The translations under genes were made by a program, and so were the position numbers. Source: Chelonoidis abingdonii (taxonomy: Eukaryota; Chordata; Testudines; Testudinidae). From it: a stretch of 64,000 nucleotides of DNA. The DNA lies in assembly GCF_003597395.2 (NCBI RefSeq), contig NC_133770.1, positions 87,579,013 through 87,643,012 on the forward strand. The letters run 5' to 3'. Below are positions 35,783 through 45,080 of the stretch, one piece after another. Positions within the stretch are counted from its first letter, which is position 1. The number at the start of each line of letters is the position of its first letter. The notes below the pieces were generated by a model. The model did not search any database. It worked only from the letters and a program-made list of their open reading frames with translations, and had not been told where the DNA came from.

Positions 35783-36800
35783 CTTGCAAGTATTTGTGCC
35801 TGAAAATCCACTTGTCTGTCCTGGCGAATCCCTAAATACTCAAGTTAAATCTTTTTATGTTCATTTTATGTCATCCTTTTAGGGCACCTTAAGTGCAGTA
35901 GCCCTTTGTATCTGGATGGATCTGCACAGAAGAATGTCTTGGCTTTTTCAGCTTTACTGATCCTGTTGTGGCCCCTTCCCCTCACCTTACAGGGCACCTT
36001 CTCAAGGTTTCTGATTCCACGGTGGAAATCACACTGTGCGTTAAATTATGCCCTCGGTTGCACCAGGGCAACCTCACTGACTCCTGTGAGGTTTCACAGG
36101 TACAAATGGAGTTCAGAAATTTGGCTCTATGAACATTAAGTAACTAACTAGATGGTAATAATTATGTAGTAATATACTTTCAAGTAACATTTGGGAGTTC
36201 ATATGGCAGAAAATATACATAAAATTTGTTCCCATTAGAGCCCAAATGCTAGATTCAAGAGTTTATTTATATAAAATCTCTGTAATCACTGCAGCAGCAC
36301 TTGCCAATGCCGAGATAATTATGGGTTTTTGTCAATGTTTCCATTATAAGCCCAATTTTTCAGGTGTTTATTACTCAGTTACAAATTTTCTCCTAGCTTC
36401 TTAATTCATAAGACTGGAAACAATAAAGGACATCAGGGCAGACCCATTAGACTCTAATGATTAGAGTAAAGTTAGTAATATAAAAGATCTTCATACATTA
36501 CCAATAAATACACCTGAAGGGCCTTCAGCACTTTAATTAGCCTTGAAAGCAGTCAGATATTCAGCAGCATTTTTCCAAACATTGATGACCGGAAAAGAAT
36601 GAATTAAGTTCAATAGAAACCAAATCAAACTGCTACTGAATACAACTTTTGTGTGTTATAAAAAAGGCTTTTGAATTATTGATATATATACTGTGTTTTC
36701 AAGTAGTTGACACTGAATCGAAGACTGTGAAAGACCCATATACACACCTACAGTGGTCACTATTTAAGAAGTTTCCACTTTGCCAACAGCTAGTGTATCT
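35783..36800. other. MYRIP intron, nothing recognised
   Basis: AT-rich sequence with no recognisable gene or repeat. Confidence 0.5.
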
Positions 36801-37094
36801 GAGCCACATCTAGACTACGCGCCGTATTGGCGTGTTAAAATCGATTGCTCAGGATCGATATATCGCATGTAATCTAGACGGGATATATCGATCCCTGAGC
36901 GTGCTTATATCGATTCCGGAACTCCACCAACCCCAACGGAGTTCCGGAATCGACATGGCGAGCCGTGGACATCGATCCCACGCGGTGAGGATGAGTGAGT
37001 AAATCGATTTTAGATATTCGACTTCAGCTACATTATTCACATAGCTGAAATTGCGTATCTAAAATCGATTTTACCCTGTAGTGTAGACCAGCCC
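36801..37094. mobile_element. Harbinger MITE rich in ATCGAT palindromes
   Basis: The right end GTAGTGTAGACCAGCCC is the inverse of the Harbinger-type GGGCTGGTCTACACTAC, and the left GAGCCACATCTAGACTAC is a worn copy. TTA follows the right end (37095-37097); the left target copy is not readable. Two internal hairpins stand out: ATCGATATATCGC around 36854-36892 and TTCCGGAACTCC / GGAGTTCCGGAA around 36914-36950. A third pair, AAATCGATTTTAGATATTCG and its inverse, ends at 37072. Confidence 0.85.
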
Positions 37095-37097
37095 TTA

Positions 37098-38654
37098 GTA
37101 ACTTCTGAACTGGGTTGTGTTTGAAACTTTGACCTACAAATGACAGGTATATATCCCATTGTCCATCCTCCGAGACACTCAGTCAATTTAGTCTTTCTCC
37201 AGGTATCAATATTTTCCTTATTGTGTTTAACTGAAATGGTAGAAATTAATGTAATAGCTACTGATTTCAGGTTAAATCAATCATGCTTCAGCTTTAAGAA
37301 TGCAATTTCGTCTCTCTTTTCTTTTAACATAGAAATTTGAATAGAACACATAAGCTGTAGGTAGATGAATTCTCTGCCAATGCTCATTGCTCTAAATATC
37401 TGGTGCTGGATTGAGTTCATATTCAGGTTTTCAACATTAATGTGTGTTAGTATCAAGGCTGGACAAAGGTAATTAGATTTTGAGGGTTATTCTTTTGTGT
37501 TTTTATTTTTTGTTTTTTTGCACAGATTTGCTGCCTGTGAAAGGTGCTATGTTGACGTTTCTACAGAATTAAGTTCTCTGTCTACTCACAAAATAGGTTA
37601 AACATGGAGAGTGGCAATGTAAGCTTCCCCACACTGCCCCACTAACAAGCCTCAACCCTGCATCAGAGAGATCACCTATACTAGGGAGAGAATAATTAAG
37701 TTTAAATATCCATTCAGTCCCCACTCTCCCTACCGAGGTTACCAGCAAACTTTTACCAACTACTTCACTGGATTTTGTGCTAGGAAACCGTACTGAGACT
37801 CCTAACTCACTTCACACAGGCTGCCAAGCAGTCATCAGACAGTATCAACTTTTGTCATGATGAGGTTTCATGTTTATGCAGCTACAGTGGGCTAAAACCA
37901 CTCCTGGTTTATGCTGGTGTAAACCAGGGCACGGGGCCCTCAGTGGTGGAAGATATGCCACAGGGCAGATTAAAGCAGCACACAATGGACGTAATGTCTC
38001 CGTCAACAGATGCCTTGCAAATGGCCTTCAAAGCCCAAAAAGCAGGTAGAGCTAGTTAGAGAAGGTACATAGTCTGCTGTCGGAACTCCTACAGAGCCTC
38101 CAGTTGTAACTAAAGCTGCCAGTCCCAGCACACACACCACCGCCAGGGAGCCAATCATCTGAGAATTAGGCTTCACTTGCATAGGGAGGCGAAATTAGCA
38201 CCTCCAGCAGGGGTGCATCTGGCCCAGTAATTTTATTGCAGTAGAGAGTGCTCTAATTAGTACAGTGTGTTCAGCTAACAGCTTGCCTTATATAAGGTAT
38301 ATCATCAAAATATATTTTCTAGCAACCTTCCACGTAGCAATAAGAAGTTTTATTAAGTACTGATTTCTGTTTTAAAATTCCACTTTGCAGGCAACGATAA
38401 GGAGAATAAATTGGATAAGTCTAGCACAGGAGGAACAGGAGGCTCTCTTTTTTTAGGAATCAATGTGCCATATGTAAACATTTAGTTTGTCTCTTTTTCA
38501 GTCAACTCCAGCATTCCCTTTTGAAATGTTGATATGCAGGTTGTACGTATGCGAGGGGAAGGGAGAGAACAGATGGGAAGAGATACGCTGAAAATACATG
38601 GCTCATTTTCAACCTGGAAATAAGAATCAACATTTTTGGCAGCTAACCAAGGGA
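37098..38654. other. MYRIP intron, nothing recognised
   Basis: No gene or element could be supported. T-rich stretch at 37495-37520. Confidence 0.5.
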
Positions 38655-38850
38655 AGTACTAAATTCTCAGTCACCTGAGACCTCTAAATCAAGACTGAAT
38701 GTTTTCCTAAAAGGTAGGGTCATCTAATTCAACCACGAGTTGTTAGGTTAGATACAAGAATTACTGGGTGAGGTTCTATGGCCTGTGTTATGCAGAAGGT
38801 CAGAGCAAATGATCATAACGGCCCCTTCTGGCCTTAACATTGATTAAGCT
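38655..38850 (+). mobile_element. CR1 3' end fragment
   Basis: AAATCAAGACTGAATGTTTTCC, TGAGGTTCTATGGCCTGTGT and GGTCAGAGCAAATGATCATA with CCCCTTCTGGCCTTAA match the CR1 3' UTR, here in forward orientation. Confidence 0.75.
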
Positions 38851-39477
38851 CTCTTTTTTAAGCATTTAAAAAAAATCACAAACACAAACCATTAACATTT
38901 TTAAAGCCTTGTCTTCTAGAATTCCTCTTCAGATTTCCTCCTGTTGCTGGTGCAGCTCCACTGCAGGGAGCTCTAGTGGAGATAGGGTGCTGGAGATCTC
39001 TCTCATTTCATCTAACCCCTGCTCAGAATGGGATTACAAGAGAGTTCTTAATCAGCAGCTGCTCTACACTAACCGTCACTCCACTAGAAGCACCAGTGAA
39101 CTGCCCTAGTGTTAGTATGCAAAAGTAAAGAAAAATGCTCATGTAGACGTAATGCTGGCAAACCAGGTTCCAGTTTATGCCAAGGCTCCCGAGCCTCACC
39201 TGAATACTGACAAACACATAGCTGGAATCAGTAGGGCTCATCTCTGTGTTAGTATCAGTAAAATAGGTATTAGAGCTATAAAAACGTGCCAAGTGTTTAA
39301 GCTTCACTAAATGCACTTAAACTGTGGCATGCATTAATCTCACTTATAACATGTGTATCCCATACCATAAGGTAATATTTGAGGATTTGCAGCATAAGCC
39401 TCTGTAACTGTGTAAAATTACCAGACAGGAGAGAAGCATTAACTAGTTTGCAATACTGGTCTCCAATAGAATGGATT

Positions 39478-40168
39478 AGGTCCTGTCTGACAAAGAAGGC
39501 CCATCAACCCCAGACAAACTATTGTGGAACATCAGAGGACAAAAGACTTTGTTGATTGCTCTCTCCACACACACTGAAGAGGAGACATGCAAGTGAATTT
39601 CTCCCATCAGCTAAGTTTTCAACTTGAAGCAGAAGAGGGGAAGGAATAAAAAGCCCTAACAAAGAGGAACTGTATCTTTATGCTTACTGGATTGTGAGGA
39701 GCAAGGATTACTAAGCATAAGCAAAAGATCCCCAGTGCTTAGCCTGGGTTAGCCCTAAAGGACTTACAGAATATGCTTATCAAAGAAGCTTCCATTACTT
39801 TTTGAAACTTAAGATTGGAATCTATTTGTGTGTATATATGTTTACCAGCTTTAACCTTCTAATTAACTCTCGTTTCCTTTTCCTATATAATGAATCTTTA
39901 CGTAGTCCATTATAGGACTGGCTACTAGCACTGTCCTTGGTGTGAGATCTAAAGTGTAATTGACCTGGGTAAGTCACTGGTCCTTTGGGACTGGGAGTAA
40001 CCTCAATATTACTGTGATTCATGGCATAAGTGACCATCTAACATAAAATAAGCTTATCTGGATGGCAAGAGAGATTTTGAGTAATCAAGGGGACTGTATG
40101 AGATTCCATGTTAAGCCTGTTATAGTGCCCAAGGAGTTTACGTTTGATAATTGTATGGTGAAATCTAA
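39478..40168 (+). repeat. LTR-like repeat, portion left of Harbinger 2
   Basis: A long uniform segment (TATATAATGAATCTTTACG; GTGTGAGATCTAAAGTG; TTGGGACTGGGAGTAACC; TTCATGGCATAAGTGACC) looks like an LTR retroelement piece I have seen in reptiles, but I cannot name its family. Its sequence resumes at 44376 beyond the Harbinger and the duplicated target, to about 44475. Boundaries and class are uncertain. Confidence 0.45.
40056..40168 (+). repeat. 113 bp direct repeat, left copy
   Basis: Starts ATCTGGATGGCAAGAG and ends GGTGAAATCTAA, directly before the Harbinger TIR. The same 113 bp occurs at 44263-44375 on the other side with two substitutions (TTTTG/TTCTG and CAAGG/CGAGG). Confidence 0.95.
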
Positions 40169-40488
40169 GGGCTTGTCTACACTTACAGTTTTGCAGCGCT
40201 GGCCGTTACAGCTGTGGTCGTACAGCTGTGTACGGCCAGCGCTGCAGTGTGTCCACACTGACAGCGACCAGCGCTGCAGTGTGTCCACACTTCTGCACCA
40301 GTGCAGCGCTGTTGTGAGTGGTGCATTGTGGGCAGCTATCCCACAGAGCACCTCGTCCATTTGCTGCTGGGGTTGTGGAAGGGACGGAGGGTGCGGGTCA
40401 TTCCGCTTCCTGTTCCACAACCCGTGGTGCATCGCTTCCCTTTTCAGCCGTTGGTGCCATTTTGATTCTGCGCGTGTGATTTCAGGAG

Positions 40489-41727
40489 ATGGAGCCCGAG
40501 CTGCTTAGGATGTGCTGATGAATGTTGCCACACATCCGTCTGGCAGTTGATCTATCCTTATGCTCCAAAGTGACGTTGAGAGCTCAGATGAGAATAGATG
40601 CTGCTGACACTGCTGACACTAAATTGCTTGGGCAGTAAGGACGGTGCTCGCACGTGAAATCTCTCTCTTTTTTGGGCTCGGGAAACAAGTACTGAGTGGT
40701 GGGATCACATCGTCCTGCAAGTCTGGGATGACGAGCAGTGGCTGCAGAACTTTAGGATGCGAAAAGCCACTTTCTGGGACTGTGTGCTGAGCTCGCCCCA
40801 ACCCTGCCTGCGCGCACGGACACGAGACTGAGAGCTGCCCTGTCAGTGGAGAAGCGGGTGGCTATTGCAGTCTGGAAGCTGGCAACTCCAGACAGCTACC
40901 GATCGGTCGCAAACCAGTTTGGAGTGGGAAAGTCGACCGTTGGAATAGTGGTGATGCAAGTTTTGCAGGGCCATTAATCGCATCCTGTTCAGACGAACCG
41001 TGACTCTGGGGAATGTGCAGGACATTGTGGATGGCTTTGCCCAAATGGGTTTCCCTAACTGTGGAGGGCAATAGATGGGACGCATATTCCTATTCTGGCA
41101 CCACCCCACCTGGCATCCGAGTACATTAATCGGAAGGGGTATTTCTCAATGGTTCTCCAGGCGCTTGTGGATCACCGTGGGCGTTTCACTGACATTTACA
41201 CAGGATGGCCTGGAAAGGTGCATGATGCACGCATCTTTCGGAACAGTGGCCTGTTCAGGAAGCTGCAGGCAGGGACTTTTTTCCCAGACCGTAAGATCAC
41301 AGTTGGGGACGTCGAAAATGCCCATTGTGATCCTTGGAGACCCCGCTTACCCGTTAATGCCTTGGCTCATGAAACCGTATACAGGGAAGCTTGACAGGAG
41401 CAAGGACCGGTTCAACTACAGGCTGAGCCGGTGCAGAATGACTGTGGAGTGTGCTTTTGGCCGTTTGAAGGGGAGATGGAGAAGTCTCTACGGGAAGCTA
41501 CACGTGTTGGAAAGCAGCATCCCAGCGATTATAACCGCGTGCTGTATCCTCCATAATATTTGTGAAGGGAAGGGTGAAACCTTCAGTGACGAATGGGCCT
41601 CCGAGGTTCAACGCCTGGAGGCTGAATTTGCCCAGCCAGAGAGCAGGGCTAATAGAGAGGCCCAGCACAGTGCTTCAAGGATAGGGATGCCTTAAAGGAG
41701 CACTTTGAGGCTGAAAGCCAACAGTAA
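40489..41727 (+). pseudogene. HARBI1-like DDE transposase with several frameshifts
   Basis: Begins near the ATG at 40489 (MEPELLRM) and ends in its ancestral frame at the TAA at 41725. Recognisable blocks in changing frames: WWDHI..QVWDDEQWLQNF, KRVAIAVWKLATPDSYRSVA, NQFGVGKSTVGIVV, YINRKGYFSMVLQALVDHRG, GKVHDARIFRNSGLF. DDE residues: Asp of IDGTHIPI (41074-41076; one base is lost just before it), Asp of GDPAYPL (41339-41341), Glu of VECAFGRLK (41447-41449). At least four indels and an early tandem stop (TGATGA after LLRMC) make it inactive. Poly(A) signal at 41847-41852. Confidence 0.9.
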
Positions 41728-41846
41728 TGTTGGGTGCCTTCCACTGCAGTTTAGTGCAGTGCCCACAGCAGTTACCTGCAGTGGTTTCATTGATTTGCAG
41801 TTCCTATTTTTTCACTTGTGGTACAGTATGTTACACTTTTTGTAAT

Positions 41847-41883
41847 AATAAAAACTGCTTTAAAAGACAAGAAATCCTTTATT
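41847..41883. promoter_or_regulatory. Convergent poly(A) signals of Harbinger 2
   Basis: AATAAA at 41847-41852 for the transposase and TTTATT at 41878-41883 (AATAAA on the minus strand) for the Myb gene, 25 bp apart. Confidence 0.7.
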
Positions 41884-41934
41884 AAAAATACAGTACATAC
41901 AACAGGAAGGGGGGTACGGTGAGGAGCATTACAC

Positions 41935-42450
41935 TCACAGGTTTGAATATGTTCTTCCTTGAGGGCTATGCACTGCCTGCTGCACTTGAGGATTAAAATG
42001 CTGCATGGTGATGGGGGGTTGAGTGCATGGGTAAGGGTCGCAGTTATCATGGGTGTGAGGTGAACGTATTGGTGTTGGGGGCAGTTGGTGGTGGTAAGCA
42101 CCAGGATGCTGGAAATGGGTGTTTTGAGGAAACAGTGGGGCACAATGTGCTGAGTTTTGGGATGGGGTGAGGCAGCCACGGTAGTGCTCTGCCTGCATGT
42201 CTACCATTGACTGCATGAGGTCTGTGTGGCGTTCCATGATGGGCTTAGCAGCCGATCTGTGGTTCTCTTTGCTGCCTGATCCTTCTTAATGCTACGTTTT
42301 TCCCGCCAATGCTGTAACTTTTTCTGTTCTGCGGAAAACATATTCATGACTGCTTTCACAAGCTGTTCCTTCGATTTCCTAGGCTTTTTTTCTTAAGTTT
42401 CTTAGCCTTTCAGAACTATCTGTTGCTCCAGATGTAGTCAAGGTCACTTA
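41935..42450 (-). pseudogene. Harbinger 2 Myb-like protein, C-terminal exon
   Basis: The minus strand encodes TTSGATDSSERLRNLRKK, PRKSKEQLVKAVMNMFSAEQ, KKLQHWREKRSIKKDQ and then, after a frame change, AAKPIMERHTDLMQSMVDMQ and a proline, histidine and glutamine-rich tail ending GRTYSNL at a TGA (41935-41937). An A-run at about 42390 marks a second probable indel. A pyrimidine tract ending TTTTAAG at about 42448-42454 could be the splice acceptor. Charged helix and tail are as in other Harbinger Myb partners. Confidence 0.7.
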
Positions 42451-42621
42451 AAAAAAAAAAGAGTTTAAATGTTAATACAGAGGAAGCTTTGTTTTTAAGA
42501 GTATTTGTACCATCATTCTCAGACAGTGTGAACATACCACACTCTGGACACTGCAGCAGATCGAATGCACATGGTGAGTTTAAAGCCATTTGGATCACTG
42601 GGGAAAAGGTGGGTCTGATTG

Positions 42622-43018
42622 GTTCTGCTACAGGGAAATAACACATGCAGCACACCAGGGAAAGGAGGGGTGGCTCACAGGGGCATGGGGGGGGAGTGGT
42701 GGTTTGAGGCTGCCAGCTTTTCTTTTCCCTGTTAGCCCATGGGGGTTTATGCAAAGATCAGGTACAGGGAAATCAGAGAAAGGCATCTTGCACACACGGC
42801 TCAAAGGGGCAGGGTGGGGGTTTTCAGGCTGCCTCTCTCTTTCCCTGTTAGCCATGGGGTTTATGCAAAGATCAGGTACAGGGAAATCAGAGAAAGGCAT
42901 CTTGCACACACGGCTCAAAAGGGCAGGGTGGGGGTTTTCAGGCTGCCTCTCTCTTTCCCTGTTAGCCATGGGGTTTATGCAAGATCAGGTGAAACAGGGA
43001 AATAGCACTTAACAGTAT
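42622..43018 (+). repeat. 114 bp tandem repeat inside Harbinger 2
   Basis: Two near-identical 114 bp units (about 42738-42851 and 42852-42965), each with AAAGATCAGGTACAGGGAAA, AGGCATCTTGCACACACGGC and TTTTCAGGCTGCCTCTC, are preceded by a diverged unit from about 42622 and followed by a partial unit to 43018. Since 114 is a multiple of three, the array stays open in two plus frames and one minus frame. It lies in the Myb intron. Confidence 0.9.
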
Positions 43019-43043
43019 CCCTGCATTTTCAACAGAATTGTAA

Positions 43044-43340
43044 CCTTCCAGATATCTCGCTGCTCAGGGTCACTGCTGCGAGGAGCGGGAGACCCTTCTA
43101 CAGCTATGTGGATTCCGCCCTGGTCCCTACGCAGCTTCCCTGTGTGTAGCATGATCCCCCCACCCCTCGGCACACAATGGCGCGGACGTGTTAGCCTGGC
43201 TGGGACAAGGAACCACAGTTTCTCTCCCCATAAACTTGTTGAAGCGCATTGCACACGCTCTGGCTGAAACTTTTGAAGAGATTACAGAGGCAGATTACCA
43301 CGACGTGATAGATCAAATCAATGGGCTATTCCACATCTAG
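43044..43340 (+). CDS. Candidate third Harbinger coding segment, copy 2
   Basis: In one plus frame, 36 open codons (43044-43151: ...EERETLLQLCGFRPGPYAAS) are followed by a TGA at 43152 and then 61 open codons to the TAG at 43338. The final part holds NGADVLAWLGQGTTVSLPIN, LLKRIAHALAETFEEITEAD and VIDQINGLFHI, resembling Harbinger 1 at 17760-17936. A pyrimidine-rich tract ending TTCCAG at about 43045-43050 could be an acceptor. AATAAA at 43379-43384 lies 39 bp after the stop and would serve a plus-strand transcript. Lies opposite the Myb intron. Function unknown. Confidence 0.5.
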
Positions 43341-43395
43341 GCATAGCCCCCCTGCTCCCAAAACATTTGCATCTTTGTAATAAAAAGCTTCTTAC

Positions 43396-43914
43396 CTGGA
43401 ACAGACCTCCTCTGATCCTCCTCAATAGTAGCACCCAGCGACTGGCTTGCTTCTTCCTGGGTAGAAAACAGCTCCTGGCTGCAGTCTGCAGGACATCACC
43501 CTCTGTGTCCCCTTCACCCTGGTCTCCAGGCTGTGAACTGTCCGATATGATCCTAGGATTGGCAGTGGGGTTACATCCCAGTATCGCATCCAGCTCCTTG
43601 TAAAACCGGCAGGTAGTGGGGGCAGCACCAGAGCGACGGTTTCCATCACGGGCTTTGGTGTAGGCACTCCTCAACTCCTTCACTTTAACCCTACACTGAA
43701 CAGCATCTCGGTCATAGCCCCTGTCTTGCATTGACTGTGATATCTGGCCGTAGATATCATAATTTCTGCGGCTTGATCGCAGCTGGGACTGAACTGTCTC
43801 TTCTCCCCAAACACTGATTAGATCCTGCAGCTCGGCACTGCTCCATGTGGGGAACGTTTGGGGCGTGGAGGCATTGTTGCTGATTGATTGATTGATTGAT
43901 TGATTGCACTCCAC
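43396..43914 (-). CDS. Harbinger 2 Myb/SANT-like protein, N-terminal exon, intact
   Basis: 173 codons from the ATG at 43914 to a consensus donor TTCCAG|GTAAGA (phase 0). The trihelix Myb/SANT-like domain is complete: FPTWSSAELQDLISVWGEE, LRSSRRNYDIYGQISQSMQD, DAVQCRVKVKELRSAYTKAR, APTTCRFYKELDAILG, then an acidic, glycine-rich linker. The protein would bind Harbinger ends and recruit the transposase. The N-terminal NQSINQSI is encoded by a (TTGA)n microsatellite at 43881-43906, so the real start may be a later codon. Despite the decayed transposase this exon has no stop. Confidence 0.85.
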
Positions 43915-44262
43915 GCCTCGCTGAGCAAACAGGAAGAGGATTTTTTAAATTCCCGGGGCATTTAAAGGACGGATTACCTGAGCCCAGGGCAGTGGAGTGC
44001 TAAGCGGTGACTAGAGAGGCTGAAAAGGAATGCTGGGATAAGTCCTAATACCCTGGAGGCCAATAAAAACGCTGGTGAGTGTCCACACCTGATGACCAGC
44101 GCTGCATCACCAGCGCTGGTCTCGCTACACCGGAAGCGGACACAGGTGTACAGCCAGCGCTGCAAACAGGGAGTTGCAGCGCTGGCTGAGCTTTTAAGTG
44201 TAGACGCCTGCTAAGCTGCAGCGCTGTAACCCCCTCACCAGCGCTGCAACTTGCAAGTGTAG

Positions 44263-44375
44263 ATCTGGATGGCAAGAGAGATTCTGAGTAATCGAGGGGA
44301 CTGTATGAGATTCCATGTTAAGCCTGTTATAGTGCCCAAGGAGTTTACGTTTGATAATTGTATGGTGAAATCTAA
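44263..44375 (+). repeat. 113 bp direct repeat, right copy
   Basis: Starts at the truncated 3' end of Harbinger 2 and ends TAA, after which the pre-insertion flank (GTATAGCACTC) continues. Differs from the left copy (40056-40168) at two positions. Confidence 0.95.
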
Positions 44376-44475
44376 GTATAGCACTCTCAGCGAATTTGGC
44401 GCTTGTGTCCTGTTTCCTAACACACTGCCTTGAGATTGGTACTCATGTTCTTGAGCTACTGCAGGACAGCCTGAC
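44376..44475 (+). repeat. LTR-like repeat, portion right of Harbinger 2
   Basis: Continuation of the repeat at 39478-40168: AGCGAATTTGGCGCTTGTG, TCCTGTTTCCTAACACACTG, GAGCTACTGCAGGACAGCC. End position estimated from the CTGACA string. Confidence 0.4.
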
Positions 44476-44975
44476 AGTAGACACTAGCTAGTGAGTATTA
44501 GGAAAATCAGCCAGAAAATCTGTCGAAATCGCATTAAGGTTCAGAGAATCACATTTCAATCTACCGTATGACATTTCAATGCCTAGCAGCAGAAAATACG
44601 TTTCTTAAAATATACCATCTATAGAGTTCACTATAAATCCCCATCAGAGCTAATAAACACTTCCAAGTACTGCAGGTTCATCAACAAGACTCCCTAAGGT
44701 GGTAGCTTGATTATTCAGTTTTCATTAAAAGACTCTGTGAGATTCCAGTTCTTTGGAACTTTGACTCAATTTCCTGAAAAGAATGTAATCTGACTGTAGA
44801 AACCAACAATAAAGTATCTGCCTCTAAAGAGTGTGAACCAGACTTTGAATAAAACAGACCCTCAAAGGCTGATCCCTGGCTTCTGAGGATCACTGACATA
44901 ATTTAAGTTTTAATTAAAAAAGACATACATTGTATTGTTTGCAGTGTTGCAGTTGTTTTAGTCACAACATATAAA

Positions 44976-45080
44976 AAAGACAAGGTGGGTGAGGTAATAT
45001 CGTTTATTGGACCAACTTCTGTTGGTGAGAAAGATAAGCTTCTGAGCTCCACACCCACTTATCTCACCCACTGTGCCTTG
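44976..45080 (-). repeat. Probable Penelope-like 3' end of a second subfamily
   Basis: GACAAGGTGGGTGAGGTAATA, TTTATTGGACCAACTTCTG and TTGGTGAGAAAGATAAGCTT form a common reptile repeat end, here reversed. Family assignment is tentative. Confidence 0.45.

Larger units (their letters stand above)
40169..44262 (+). mobile_element. Harbinger 2, autonomous-type PIF/Harbinger with a clipped 3' end, 4094 bp
   Basis: The 5' end GGGCTTGTCTACACTTACAG follows TAA (40166-40168). The 3' end reads TTGCAAGTGTAGA and then enters flank sequence, so about 7 terminal bases of the TIR are missing. Subterminal GCAGCGCTGG motifs repeat at both ends. Contents match Harbinger 1 in order: plus-strand transposase, minus-strand two-exon Myb gene, a plus-strand frame between the Myb exons. 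The nucleotide sequence differs widely from Harbinger 1, so it is a separate family. Confidence 0.93.

Noticed and set aside
42628..43012. Repetitive protein frames on both strands
   Set aside because: Explained by a 114 bp tandem repeat whose length is a multiple of three.
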